Assembly (NCBI GenBank): GCA_034670405.1
Contig: JAXDDX010000001.1
Span: forward strand, 11,055,001-11,119,000
Length of the DNA stretch: 64,000 nt
Direction of reading: 5' to 3'
Source: Hoplostethus atlanticus
Lineage: Eukaryota; Chordata; Actinopteri; Trachichthyiformes; Trachichthyidae
Below the pieces are notes generated by a model. That model did not search any database, was not told where the DNA came from, and worked only from the letters and a program-made list of their open reading frames with translations. Each line of letters begins with the position of its first letter. Position 1 is the first letter of the stretch. Below, piece after piece: positions 48,785 to 62,526 of this stretch. A program made the translations under genes and the position numbers.

Positions 48785-49378
48785 GAAAATGCATACATAA
48801 ATACTGAAATAAATGAATAAAGAAACATTATTTATTTATTTGACTCACTCACTCTTATTTATTGAATTATGTTCATGTTTTTAAAATTTATTTATTGACA
48901 GATGTCATAGATTTATTCACTTATTCATTAATTTCTAATGAATTGATTCTGTCCTCCATATAAATCACCTTGGTTGTATTTTTTTTAAATTTAGCTATAA
49001 TATGGAGACATGATGCTATTTAGGATATAACATTTTATTGCCTCTGTTAAATACTCTGGTGGTTCAAAATTGTATACCAGTATCGTATACCATAATTCAA
49101 TAGTTTTCACTGGCGATCTGCTATCTTGGACCAAGCCAACTCAGCTGGTATTGACTCATGCTAACACATTACCTTTGATCGAGCTGACTAAAGGTTTGGC
49201 ACTAGTTTTACATCACTTATGATTGGCAGAGCTGACTACAGGCTCTTGGCTCTCATCCCTAAAATGCAGGAAGAAGCTAGAGTAGAATTGCTGCAAGAAC
49301 ACGGTGGTAGTGATTGACTTCAGGCTAAACCTTCGAAATGAACAATAGAGGCTGCATCTATTTCTTATGTGTAACAGT

Positions 49379-49380
<2 letters not shown>

Positions 49381-49414
<34 letters not shown>
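49381..49414. repeat. (TG)n microsatellite
   Basis: Seventeen uninterrupted TG dinucleotides, followed by a GAGA run and purine-rich sequence. Confidence 0.93.
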
Positions 49415-49424
<10 letters not shown>

Positions 49425-50102
49425 GCAGAGAGAAAGAAAGACAGACAAACAATGACAGAAAGAGGTTTAAACTCAGAGATAGAGCTGTCATAGTGGACTG
49501 AGAAATAAAGAGTTTGTGCCATTGAGAGACCAATATGGACCGAGAGAATGATGACTGGCTCATAAGCAAGTGGATGACAGAATCAATATAGAGACACATA
49601 CACCACACAGAGACGGTGCAACAACATAGAGTCCTTGGAAGGCAATCTTTTGTTGTTTTCCTGAAGGCTTTGCCAGCAGTATTTGGTGCCTCTATGGATA
49701 GAGCCTGGTTCTGCCGGATTGGAAACCTGATTGGTCGGGGGAAAATGATGCAGGACTACACAGCTGTCCTCAGACCTCCGTGTCTACTCCATTACAGTCA
49801 GCATGGTGAGGTCCGCATTAGTGGTCTTTTTGGCCTTTTATCATTGCTTTCCTCTGCTTCTTTTTACTGCCTTTGCATTTAGGTGTGTAAAGATAAATGA
49901 GCTGTTGCATAGTGAGAGTGCTTTATATGGAAGAGCTCATAGTATGCATAGGGTAAGAGAGGCACAGCTTAAAAGTTATAAAACCTTTAATTTGTTGTAG
50001 AATTACAACACATTACAAATTACAACAAATAATATCCCTCTGTTTTATGTATCCTTTATGCAACCTCTTAACCTTTCATTTTCATTGTATGAACTTTGTA
50101 TT

Positions 50103-50105
<3 letters not shown>

Positions 50106-50137
<32 letters not shown>
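50106..50137. repeat. (TG)n microsatellite
   Basis: About sixteen uninterrupted GT dinucleotides. Confidence 0.93.
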
Positions 50138-50139
<2 letters not shown>

Positions 50140-50589
50140 GGGTAGGGGCTTGTGATGGAGATGTGAACCAATACTTTTTTTTTCAAAATTCAGATTCTGG
50201 AAAGTTCAAGGATCCCTGATGCAGAATATACATAGTCTATATTAAAGCTAAGAAATGTATAGTGCATTGATCTCCTCCTCCAGTAGAGGGCAATGACGCT
50301 ATACACTGTTTATTCCCTGAGCTTTGGTCAACAGAAAACAAGTGCAGGCACTACAGGTTGCATGGCATTTCAATTTAGTTGGATTCATTTGATTCATAAT
50401 CTCTTCTTAGAACTTCCGCATTCAAATTTATAGCTCATATTATACAACTGCATTGAATCTGTAAATAAATCCATACTACTTACTCTCCTAAGAATGTAAT
50501 AAATCCTGTTCACACTAACATGGATCTCTCAATGTGGCAAATTAAAGATTGCATATAGTTACGACATAAACTCGGCATCTATTGCACTG

Positions 50590-50772
50590 GTAGGGGGATC
50601 CCTCTCTGAATCACCCCTCCAAAGTTTTCATCCATTTTTTATAAGGTTTTGTGGGAGTTTTTCCATGTCCTCCGTAAGGATGCAAGTTGGGGGGTCGTGT
50701 ACCACTATTTATTGTTTTCACAATTTGGGCAGTTAAGGGCTATAGAAATAAATGTGATTTGATTTGATTTGA
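50590..50772 (+). mobile_element. 3' end of a teleost dispersed element with (TTTGA) tail
   Basis: agggggatccctctctgaat, aagttttcatccatttttta followed by taaggttttgtgggagtttt, and agttaagggctatagaaata followed by aatgtgatttgatttgattt correspond to the familiar teleost 3' terminus: 'gggatccctcttctgt..., ggtttctcccattttt..., gggagtttttcct..., gggctatacaaataaa(ttga)n'. The tandem gattt tail marks the 3' end and sets the strand. The 5' limit is unclear, so the copy is probably 5'-truncated. Confidence 0.65.
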
Positions 50773-53700
50773 AATTAGGAAACACATGGACCTTTCCTAA
50801 CTTTACCTAACAGCCCGAGAAACGTCTCAATAACAGCCGTAGTGCTGTTAACTGCACCTCTGGAAAGATCTGCTGAGTCGAGGGAACCCTAGCTCTCACT
50901 TCTTGTTTATTAAAATCCAACCTTGCATCCAAACATAATGAGGCAGGATTAGAGGAAGTCCTTTCTCATTATCTCTTTAGAGCATCTCAGGCTCATAGAG
51001 TTTTTAATTACGCTTGACCGGCATGGCCCTGGTGCCTCCTCCCATGCATTTGATCTTCAAAGAGTCCCCTCCATGTCACAGAGGTCTAAGAGGCCTCCAT
51101 GATCTGCATTCAGCTCTCCATTTCCTGGGTGCTGTCACTGCTAGGGACCGGTTCCTTCATACCTAACCATGTAGGGAGCTGTGCACACATGACAGTAGGG
51201 TTACATAAACAAATCATTACGAACAGCATGTTGACTGCACTCATTATCTGTTAGAGAGGACACAGAAAGAAAACACAAACTCACTTGTGTTTTTGTATTT
51301 CTTAGTGGGTTTCTGCAGACTATTGATAGTTGTCAGACGAGATCTCTTATCGCCACCACTTGATTTGTCTACGCCTCGCATCCCTCTCAATGTTTTGGCC
51401 TCTTATTCAGTTTCCCTCCCCTTCTCCTCCTTCACTGGGACAATCTCTGTGACATATGGGTCTGTTTGTAGATTCAAGCTGGTAGCTGTTGGTCAGATGC
51501 TGCATAAAAAAAATGTGAGTAGATATAAGGCATCATATTTATCCATCCTCAAATTTATCTTCAGTCCACCTCATGAATCCAGTTTATCCAGATTTACTTC
51601 AACAACTGGCTGATACTTTGGTGGTAGCATGGCCTTACTTACTAACTACTACATAGTGCCAAGCTGAACCATTTTTATGAATTATGGTCACATAATGGCA
51701 AACACTATATTATTAAGGTTTATGGATATTATGCCGTACCTCAGTTTTATTGTATTTTTTGACACCGATAGGGTTTTCTTGGGCCACATCAAGTCCAAGA
51801 CGAGACTTAAAGGGAAAATCTATAGACTTAGAGATCTGGGCATTTTGATGTTGAGTGTATGTTCAACAATTCTGAAACTCTCATCTATAATTCATGCACG
51901 GACTCTTTTGATACTGCCCTCGGTTTCCATAGAGCTCCATACTGTATCGGTCCTACATTAACAAATCTTCAGTAGTATTAATCGATATCATGAGCCTTGG
52001 CACCCAAATACACAAACAGATCAGTTTCCTGTTCATGAAATTCGATGTTTAAACATATAAAGTCTATTTACTGTTTTTGTAAGGACCGAAGGCCACCGGT
52101 TTACACAACTGGCATATAATTATCATTGTGTAACAGATAGCTATAACCTTGCATAGTATTCTGCCTTCTCCTTTATTGCTATCCAATGCTATTGGTTCAC
52201 CAAGGGTGGTACTGAACTGAATAAATCATTTTGCACATGCAGCCTCACTGAACTGTACAGAGTTGACATACATAATACAAAAATTGCCTGTAATATTAGA
52301 TGTTTTAGATGTGTGGAGCTCCAGGTACAGCTAGAATCCTTTTCTCTTTTTGAAGCGAACGATTCACTTGGCCAGGCTACTTCTCCACAATTCATGATTT
52401 TGGAGGTAGGATCATATATAATGTTAGAGTGAATTTTTGATAACCAAAATATGTTGTATTCTATTTTATTATTCTAGCTCTTGCTGTCATGTTAGCTGGT
52501 GGGGAACTTGCACATAGAGAGCAACATGAACTCACATTTGAGGACATCGCTGGTTGTCCTTGGCAAGATTTTGCCCCATCACCCCACCACCCCACCCTCG
52601 TACCTGAAAAAAATGACACAGATTATCCTTAAAATCATCATTAGAAATGTATAGGAGCTAGTCTCTCGAAAAAAATAGATACCTGGTTGTGTTGCACATT
52701 GACTGATACCTTGCGGTCTGGTACAGTACATCTTGCAACCGAGTTGTAATGTTCTGACGGTAATATTCCTAGAAGACATAGTGAGCTGAGGAAAGCTATG
52801 TGGCTGCTGTTGTAAGATATGAATAAAACTGCAGCACTGACTGTTTGCGCTTTTAAAATAGTCCATATGTATTTTGTAGTGTGTCAGCAAAAATTGAGGA
52901 GCTTACTGAAATGACTCATTGTGATTTACTGAAGTAGAAAGTGATCACTTTTGCAAGAGAAAGAGAGAGCATGTCTTAACTCTTCTTCATTTTAGCAAAG
53001 GTAAATAGATGTTGCTTTTGGGAATGTGATTTTGCACCAATCTAACATTGCCGGACCATCTGGCATCACATAGATAACATTAGTCTGCCTTGCAGCTCGA
53101 AAAAGGACATACAGTTCAAAAAGTATGATGGTTTTATTATTGTTGAAAGCAACTGATCACCATCATCACTGAACACCATAGCACCATGCAGAACATGCAC
53201 AATAGCAACATTTTCTCTTACCAAGAGAGTGGCATGATCAATTTATGTGTTTGAAATTCGCCACAGACACTAAGGGTCTCATATAATTTGAACCAAGGTA
53301 CATGATTTTCACTCTCATACAAAATTCTTGCTTTTCATCCAGTCCTCTTTCATGCATGAATTGACCACTAAATACCTTCTGTTTTATTTCACAGCACTAC
53401 ACCTTTGTTTCACCACATCTTATTTTTGTGTTATATTCTCAAATAGGTATAATAATTTTTTGTGAAATAGGAATAAGCTGAGCACAGAATGTATAGTTTA
53501 TCTGAATTATGCAGCTTATGCAGCTGTTGGCTGTATCTAATTAAAACAGGAAGTACTTCCCTTGTGACCTGTGCAACTGATAAACAACCCTAGCGAAGCT
53601 GGTCGCTCGGAGCCACAATAATGTATCACCAAATGTTTGTAAGCCAATACTTCCATTAATTCCCACAGCGGCATTAACATCTCCCTTGCTGACTTAGGCA

Positions 53701-56700
53701 GAAATGCATTAGTCCCTGACGTGATGAATGCTCTTTGACTCTATGTATCTTTTTCCCCCCGTTCACTGGGATCGGCTATATGTGCATTTACATAGTAAGC
53801 ATTTTTGATTACGTGAGTAATGTCAACTTTAGTGTTTGAGCCCCAGTGAGAGTTCATCCCGACAAAAAGAGGGAAACAGAGAATGAACAGGGATAGCTGG
53901 AGGCGGAACTGGCATTGGTTTACCATCAGTGAAATGACAATACTTCAGTGCAGTGCTAGGGGGTGGGGGTTACAGATGTGGAGAGGGTGTTATGCAAAGG
54001 CAATAGAGCATAGCCCTGTATTACAGGTTGGATTAGATAAGTGTGGTGTTTCAGTTGACTGGCAGATTCAATTTTCTTGGCCAAATTGCAGATGAGACAT
54101 GCCTCATGAAGAAGGGTGTGGAGCAGGTGAGGAGTGCCTGCATTCAGCAAGACATCCAGGTAATTCCTATTATGCATTACAGCTGGTGAAGAGAGGCAGA
54201 AAGCCTCAACACCAGTGAAACACTGAAACAAATACATAGACAGACGTTCGGCCTTCTGTGAATGCATTATGCAGTATAGGCCTATTAATGCTATTAAGAC
54301 ATTATGTATGTTGGTCAGTAGCCACTGGCATGTGTCCAATTTCTGTTCCCAGTAAACAGGCTGGCATGTGAGAAACCATTGCGCTGCAGGGAAAAAAATC
54401 TTGGAATAACAAATACATGGTCTGCCTCTGGACACTGTCACCGTGTTGTGGCCGCTTTGTGAGTTTGTAGTCACTCGTGAAATGAGCTTGAACAGCTGCA
54501 GTGTGTGCATACACACACACTCCTGCCTATCCACCCTTAAAGATGATGAAGAGGTAATAAAAGGATTACACAGTCTCTCTGACCCCCCTGAGTGTAATCA
54601 GGAGCAGATTGGAGGGTGTCCTTACTGGGGCTCTTCAGGGGAGGGGTACTGCTATCAGGCCACCCATTTGCTCCTTGACCAATATCTTTTGGTCGATACA
54701 TGAGATGAAGTAACATAGGATATCAGCTGGTATCAAGCCCATAATGTTTCATTTGATTGATTTGTCACTTTGGTTAAATGAGCCAGCCAGTATAGCCTGA
54801 TATGACTGCCACACTTATTCTTATATTTTGGGGGCGAGAACATTTTAGTTTCACAGATAATGTGATGTAACTGGGCGGAGGAAGGTTTAAAGGATCTAGA
54901 AACATAATTTCCCAGTCAAAGATGTTTTAAAAGGGGTCCCGGTAATAGCATGATAAATTTACATTTTCTCATGAAAATATTTGACATACATTTATTTGTA
55001 GAAGTAAAGAGTTCGTTACTGAAAAAACATAATTCTTTTATTTACACAAAAATCAAAGAATTTATTATCAAAAACGTTTGTTTGGTCTCAGTGGCAACAC
55101 AGTATATTTCACAAGGCAACATATACAGGGTCTGCAGATTGTTTTTTGATGACCCTCAGACAAGGTATGGACCCCTTGAAAAGTAGGATGGACCCCAGTT
55201 GACCCTTTGCAAAATAATCCTGGCTAAAACCCTGACTGATGGTAATGTACTGTAATGTAAACAATGCTTTTTTTCAGAGCTTTGTTAAAGCACAATAATG
55301 CTGACCCACAGGTACTGCAGATGCTGTGAGTAAACGTTTTAGAGCTTTACAGTGAAAATTTACCGTGAACACATCGTCAAACGCACATCTTATTTCTTCA
55401 GGCATTGCCTCAGGTTGTGTCCAGTTATTTAAAAGATCTCAGAGAAAACATTGGTAACCAAACAGATCATTATGGATAGATACAGGGTAAAAGGTCTAGG
55501 GGAGCTGAAGGCATGCCCTATGGCCAAGATTGGGATATAATTGTCTCACCCTGAATTGAAATGTCTGAACTTTGACAGACTTGTGTATGGGAGATGAAGA
55601 GAGGAGAGTGAGGTAAGAGAAGACGGCAGGAGCAAGGAGATATAATTAATTAAGGTCTATTTGTGTGGCGGTGGTGCAATAGAAACTGAAAAGGCAACTA
55701 GTGACCAATCTGACATGAAAAACCGGGCATATATTGGTTAAATGTAATCTTATGTAATATAAGATATATATAAATATATATATATAATGTAATATAAACA
55801 AGATAGAACAACTTAATGGTAATGTATAGGCAGCAAAAGCATGACAGGAACAAATCAATACAGATATAACAGCGAAATGTATACCTTTCAGTATAATTTT
55901 TCAATCTCTTGTTTTGACGACTCAATTAAACAGCTCCTTTTGAGATTTGGAGTGACACATCTAAAGGTAAATCGTTAGCTGTACGAGGTAAAAGTGGGCC
56001 AGAGGATAACAAAAGTCAAGACAGGAGGATACATAATACCCATAGGCATGCATTATGCAGCCATCTGTATCTGCACATCAATCTAATGGAATGACGTACA
56101 GGACGTCTGCGAAGGAGACATTTAATGCCTTGTCAAAACATTACCCCTGTGACTGTTCTCCCTAACTTTGACAGACTACCTTGTCAAGGAGTGGAGCGTT
56201 TTATGTCTCCCATCTGCCTCGTCCTGCTGACAGGCGGCTGAGTCAGACAGTCTGGCCCATGAATGGATGCATAGCTCCACACTCTGTCACTGACCCATTT
56301 ACTGTACCTTCTATTTGTTCACATATACGATACACAGTGCCTATGCTATATCACTTTCACTTTTATATGTTATCCATTCAAATTCTGTCATGAAATCATG
56401 ATCATGGGGCTGTAGCCACAGCGTTGATCCAGATTCAAGATTCATACCAAATCTGAAACAAGCCAAATAAGCGTAAACTCAAATATGAAAATAACTGGGA
56501 GACAACAGTAATTGTGGTTTGTTGCAGGCAAGCCCTCTTTAACATTAATATGACATATTGGTCTCATTATTCAAGCCAAAGTACGGGCATGAAGGTGCAT
56601 TTTTTACGTAAAGTAGCAGCAGTATTAGCAAAAGCATGCAATCTGTCTGAACGATAGTGCATTCACTATACATACAGTCTGCACAGTGAAGGCAAGGATA

Positions 56701-58020
56701 TTCCTCGCTGTTGTGGACATTCATCTCTGTTGGGGGCAGGAGGTAGCACTGTCCCCTGGGAAATCTGGCCCCCCAGTCTTTCTATTGCAGCCCTGACAAA
56801 GTGAATTAATGTCAGTGTTGAGACTGTTCTGTGGGGTTAGGAAATGCACATGAAGCAGACATCTATCTTAATTAATCCATTGTAATTACACCACCAACAC
56901 AGAGCAGCGCTACATAAACTCAGAGCATCATGTATAAACTCTAATTTGAGTAACCACACATTTTTCTATTTTTAGACATGCCTGTCAATTCTTCTCAGGG
57001 CTTCACAGCATAGGCCCCTGACTCCATTTTCCAAGCAAACAAATAAAGTTCAACTCAATTAACCCTCTTTTGTTTTGATTTTGTTTGAGCAAAGTTTTCC
57101 CTGAATTTTGTTGACATTTGTCTGTTTCACCTTTGGTTTAAAATGTAAAAAAATTAAACATGGCAGGTTCCACCTGAGGTGACAATTAAATAGACTTGAC
57201 GGTGAAAGTAAAAAGAAATACAAATAAATACAAGTGAACACACTTTGACACTACACACTTTGATTGATCATGAAAATAATCTACTCTATGTCAAAGGGTG
57301 AACATATCCCCAACCCTCGTGTTAATGAGTTGACTTTAATCATGTAAACAAATACAAAATGATCTGCCAACACTGGAGTGGACAGAAATTAGCAGTCAAA
57401 CCTGCATATGCTACTAATAAATCTCAATTTTTTTCTCTTTGTGGTTGCTGGTAATTTGAAATTTGATAAATGTCTTTTTCTTTGCCATTATTCATGTTGC
57501 TTAGCGAGAGAAAACAATTAGTTGTATCTCTTAATGAATCGGGACCGAAGTTAATTTATTTTCATAAAGTGCAAATATGTTGAGGCTAAAGGGGTGGGGG
57601 TCACAAATCACTCAGCACATGGTCACAACTGTGTTGGCAGGAAATTACACTGACAAATGTTTATCACGTAAACATATTTTCACTAGAACATTTAAAAAAT
57701 CAAAACATTGACAAAATGTTCATGTTGACAAAACATGAAAATTAAAAAAAAACAATGTGTTAATATTTTCATTTATACAAATGTATTAAGAATTTTTTGG
57801 TCTTCCTTTCCATATAGACTCTCACTGAATTATACCCATGACATTTCCAGAAGGCTCAACAGTAAGTTCTGGTTTCCCAAAGCCAGTAAAATCCACATCC
57901 TCTCTCAGCACTGATCATACTCACACTACACCTACACTACCCTGACACTGAACCTACACTGGCTTACACTTGATATCCACAAAAATCACACTCAATTTCG
58001 AACCTTACATTGATCAACAG
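50773..58020. other. unique non-coding DNA
   Basis: No gene was recognised. The longest open frame of the window lies here (53956-54534 minus, 192 codons). Its sequence shows no motif or domain I know and it overlaps open frames on the other strand. Stretches 50980-51130, 53560-53740 and 55960-56180 are balanced and low in repeats, like conserved non-coding DNA. An A+T tract (atatataaatatatatatat) lies at 55766-55785. aaggggtcc words in inverted orientation at 54932 and 55175 may be old element ends. Confidence 0.35.
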
Positions 58021-58167
58021 TAGGACAGCTGACTCTCTCGCTTGAAACGGCACATTCGACACTTCAAAAAATCAAATTGTACCAACAATGGGACCCTAAT
58101 GGGACAGCTGATCCTCATGGCTTCAAACAGCCCACACAGCAGTTCAGAAATTAAATTGTATTCGCAA
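58021..58167. repeat. Diverged tandem duplication, 79-bp period
   Basis: Unit 1 (from 58021, taggacagctgactctctcg, then cttgaaacgg, cacttcaaaaaatcaaattgt and accaacaa) aligns along its length with unit 2 (from 58100, tgggacagctgatcctcatg, then gcttcaaacag, agttcagaaattaaattgta and ttcgcaaa). Roughly a quarter to a third of the positions differ, so the duplication is old. No coding potential was seen. Confidence 0.7.
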
Positions 58168-61100
58168 ACGATAAGCTTAATTATGTAAAGCAATCATACC
58201 AGGAGCTGAGAACGGAGTAATAGTGTGTTGCTCCAAAATGAGATAGCCACCATGTGAAACATTATTGATAACTTAATGGGCAATAAACATCAATTAATCC
58301 CCCCCCCCTCCTCAAATGGATATATAGGTTCTGGAGTGAAACAAAACTATTTTGGGTGCATAGGGTTCAGCCTGAGAAGAGCTTTAGAGCAAAGATAGGA
58401 CTGATGTCTGAATACCAACGCACACTTTTATGGCATTAAATCCCCTATGCACTGACTTAACTCAACTCTGATTCGCAGCCTAAAAGAATAATGCAGGCAA
58501 TTCTGTGTAGCCAGCCTCTAGATTTAACAGTGCAGTGTCTTGCAAATATGACAGTAGGCCAAAAGAACTATCCTTTTCTGCTTCTTCCTACATTGGTTTT
58601 CAAATCAGTCAGATCATACCAGAGTAGATCTGTGTTCTGCAACAAAGTACATTTCAGTAATGTAGTACATGTGCTTTAGGTTCAAATATTGTTCATAGAG
58701 GAGTGTATGTTTTAGTGTATTTACACACATTAGCAAATACGCAACATGAATTTACACCATTTAAATAAATAGTGAATTGCCCCCTCTGGTAAGGGCCTCT
58801 ATGGTAAGTAGGAGATAATGCTACCGGCACATGGGAAGGCTGAAGGACAGGGGCTCTCAGGACTGTCAACCTCAGAGCACAGCCAGTCCCACTGGGATGA
58901 AGCGCTAATGCAATCTCTCTCCTCACTGTCCTCAGCCTCTGATCCTCTCCTCATCCTACCCCACACTGTCCTCTCCTTTCTTATTTCCTTCCCTCCATGT
59001 CTTATCCTCCTCACACACTCCTATCTCTTTCTCCTACCTTTAGTTGGTCATAAGCCCTTCTCTTTTCACCCTCTTCTCCTCTTCCTTCTGTATCTCTGCT
59101 GTCCCCATCACCCCCACCCCCACCCTCCCAGCTTTGTGATTGTTGCTGCCAGGAAATGAGAAAGGCACTCAATTACCATGCTCATTGAATCATTAATGTC
59201 AAGGTTGTGGTGTGTTCTGTTGGCCAACAGGCAACAGCTTGCAGACAGTGTGCCCGACAGCAAATCTTGTGCAGTATGCCCCAACAAGACAGACACGGCT
59301 TGATATGGGTTTCACTGATAACAAAGCCATGGATGGGAAGCACAGTGGATACATTGATAAGAGCAGTATTAATGATGGACCTAGCTAGCCCTGTATACAC
59401 AGTGATAGCATGATTTTGGCTCTAATAGCGGCAACAGGACATATCAGATGAGAGAATGGCCAGGCAAAGACACTCAATCCAATTTAACATTGTAACCTTT
59501 CCCTCCTGTGAACCTGTGTTTGTGACAGTGTTGGAACAGGGAATTTATACTCTAACTAGTTAAACACTCAAGGAGGGTTGTTCTCTAAACAAACAAGATA
59601 GTGTGGATGTGGAAAACAGGGGCTTTGACATCATACGCATGCTTGCAATCATCAAAGAGTGTGTTCAATTGTCAGAGCACACATTAGCCCCAAATTTCAT
59701 GGTTCATACATTTAGAGACCTAGCAGAATTCTTGTTCATTTGAGCATAATACTCAAGTGTTCATAGTGCACTCTGGACATTCTTGCCAAAGAGTAGGAGC
59801 AGCACAGTTTTCAAATGTTTGCAATGGATCTGAAATTGTATCAAGCTAATCAGCTAAAACCAGCTGCTACCCCACAACAGCGAATATAATTCTTCTTGCC
59901 AAACAATGCAGATATTAAACCTGCAATTGAGTGTGTGTGTGCAGTTTGACACAATAGGCTGGTTTGAGATTCACCTCACCTCAGAAGTAGACGAGAGCAG
60001 GCGAGTGCAGGGGTCAAAAAGTATGCATCACGTTGGACAGCTCTGTGTTGATTCTAGCAGAAGTGCATTTGCGGTCTTCACTGATGACGAAGTGGATGCT
60101 ATTGAAATCCCACTATTTTTACATTAAGATGTACATGATGAACACTGTCTGTGGAGGTAAGTCTGTGCATGTGAAAACACAATCACTGCAGTGAGACTTT
60201 TAGCCATTGAACCAAACATTGCTGTTGTAATGATAACATTATGAAAAATGAATGCGTTCCATCAGGTATCCTGGTTGTTGAACCATAAGCACTAGACCAC
60301 AAGCTACGTAGGTCTAGATTTGTCATGCATCCCTCTTGAGAGTGTTATGCCAGCGCCATTCAATGTTATACTAATGGCCCTTCTGGTCAGCAAGGTATTA
60401 TAAATATTTTACCTTATCAGGCCTAGGAATGGCACCTTTTCCAGAATGATTACTTCACTATATGTACAAATTTAAATTGTGCAAATCGTGCCCCCCCCCC
60501 AATAAGTTAAAAGCTACTTAAAATATTGTATATGTAAGTTCAATACAAATACATGGTCGTGTTTACAGCAGCTTACATTGAGTACGTGGGAGTTTAGAGT
60601 TAACCTTATGCTGTTGCTTATCAGTTGCTTCTGTGTGTCTTCCTTAGATCTCTATTTGTGGAAGAAGTGGGCCCACTGTTCATCTGTACATTGATGCTTC
60701 AGTATGCCCATTTTAATGAGCATGGACTGTAATGAGAACACTAATTTGCTACACAGAATGTAATAAGATATCAATAATTGATTTTTTCTTGATTCAAGAG
60801 AATGTTCTGCTTCTCTTGCAGGTATGGTGTTGTATAAATAGAAAATTCCCACTGTTGTGTAGAGATGTACAGGCACATCAACTCAGAGAAGTTGACTGAT
60901 ATTGCCTTTATGGAGAATGCATAAAGAAATTAAATTGTAAATGTCAGATTTTAATTTGTTTATTTTTTATAATAGCTTTTTTTTATTGAAGTCTCACAGG
61001 GTGTACAAATTGGCCCATTGGTAAACTTACCCTTTATGTGACAAGAGGATTGGCAGAAAAAACAATAACACCAACTCTGGTTCACTAAAAGGTCTATCTT

Positions 61101-62526
61101 CCTACGTTAGATAATGCTAGTTGCCTACAAGCACTTCACAGGATAGAGATACAATGTATGACAAGTTAGAAAGGACCGTCGATTTAGACCTCCATTTTCA
61201 CAGTCTTTCTGGATTTCAATTCTGTTCCTATTATAAGTCATGAAAAAGGGTAGTAAGAGACTTAGAGACCCCATTAAACTGCAGCACTGAAGCACTGAGG
61301 GACATGGAACAATAATTGGAAGAATCTGTAACTGAATAAAAGCAAGCTTCTCTTGAGGAATTTAGGTGGTACTGGGACCTAAAACACACTTAATGTGTAA
61401 TGTGTGCCCATATGTGGAGAATCCAATAACATTACAATATAATTTTGTGCTGTGCCAGTGAAATATTTTATATAATGTACTTTGTGATACCAAGTGTATT
61501 GTATGGGTCTTTTTCAAATACAATACATTTCCCACTTAAGTTGAAAACCACATTGGAGCACTCTTTAGTATATATAGCACTAAGGACACCCAGTCACCCA
61601 AACATAACGCACAAATTCACATTATGTACCACCGGCGCTACAAAGTAGAATTTCTCCCTTTCAGGAATTAACAGTGTATGCAGAAATAAACCACGTTTTC
61701 AGGAAACACGCTTGTGGCGAGTTCCACTCACTGTCAGTTCTGTAGCTTGTCTCCTCACACCTACTCAGACACACACACAGATATAAGGAGAGGTTAATTG
61801 GCCACAGGTGCACCTTGTTGTCCCGGTGGACGCTCTCCGCCTCTCTAGGGCTCAATCCCCGCCCTGCTTGCTCCACACAGTTCCCTTTCAGTTAGTGTAG
61901 GAGGAATACCTCATACTACGATGAATAAAATCACACCCCACAGAGCCCAGCGGAGACCACGAAGAAATGGGTTAAATCCCTTGCGATCCTGTGGATAGTA
62001 CAGCATGTGCCCCAATGCCCATTTTATTTGATGCACTGTGTCACTGTCAAGTTCACTCTAGAGGACTGCGTGCAGAAAACATGTTGTAAATTATTGTGTG
62101 ACCCATAAGGGGCCTGCAGCTAGATCAGGAGGCATGAGATGAAAAAATGGAGTCATTCCCCCATCACATTGGAAGAAGACCATGTGCTTATTAAACCTCT
62201 GTTTCTTTAGCTTTAGTTGTGTAGATGCACCAACAGCCAGTTGCCGTTATCTTTCTTGTGATAAGAGATTGAACATGTTTTGCACATATTGAGGCAAAGA
62301 TGGGTGATTCCTCATCCTGTCCTTGTTACATAATGGCAGGGTTTGATTTTAGAGGCAGGATAGGACACGCCCCCCCATAAGAAAGAAACATTTTAGGGTC
62401 CTGTCTCTAGTTTCTTGGAGAAAACGTGCATTTCTAGTGAGTGAAAGCTGTGCATATTGGTGTAAGTGTTTCATATTTCCCAGTTTCACTGAGTGCAGCA
62501 TAAATGTTTGATTTGCCAGTTAAACC
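58168..62526. other. unique non-coding DNA
   Basis: No gene was recognised. A C run lies at 58300-58308, a pyrimidine-rich segment with caccccc repeats at 58930-59130, and a C homopolymer at 60491-60500. The open frame at 58818-59159 (113 codons) is a by-product of the pyrimidine-rich segment (Leu, Pro and Ser only). Confidence 0.35.

Larger units (their letters stand above)
47809..48960. mobile_element. Foldback element with nested SINE
   Basis: tatggaggacag (47809-47820) is matched by its reverse complement ctgtcctccata (48949-48960). Inside both arms the similarity continues with mismatches: aattagaaatacatgaataaa on the left against the reverse complement of attcattaatttctaatgaa on the right, then aaata/taaat-rich sequence for about 140 bases each. 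If TA is the target, the terminal sequence is tggaggacag. The 1152-base unit encloses a SINE (47995-48277) and an unrecognised core (48278-48784). No transposase is present. The A+T-rich arms make the exact inner boundary uncertain. Confidence 0.65.
48961..50589. other. unique non-coding DNA
   Basis: No gene was recognised apart from TG arrays, listed separately. Minus-strand frames at 49213-49608 run through the (CA) complement and are low-complexity artefacts. Confidence 0.35.

Noticed and set aside
49213-49608. 131-codon minus-strand open frame
   Set aside because: Interrupted by a Thr-His run from the CA complement of the TG array. Not a gene.
54932-55180. aaggggtcc inverted words as possible element ends
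   Set aside because: Only about nine bases match and no duplication flanks them. Too weak to call.
58818-59159. 113-codon open frame
   Set aside because: The second half is a pyrimidine tract giving Leu/Ser/Pro runs. Not protein-like.
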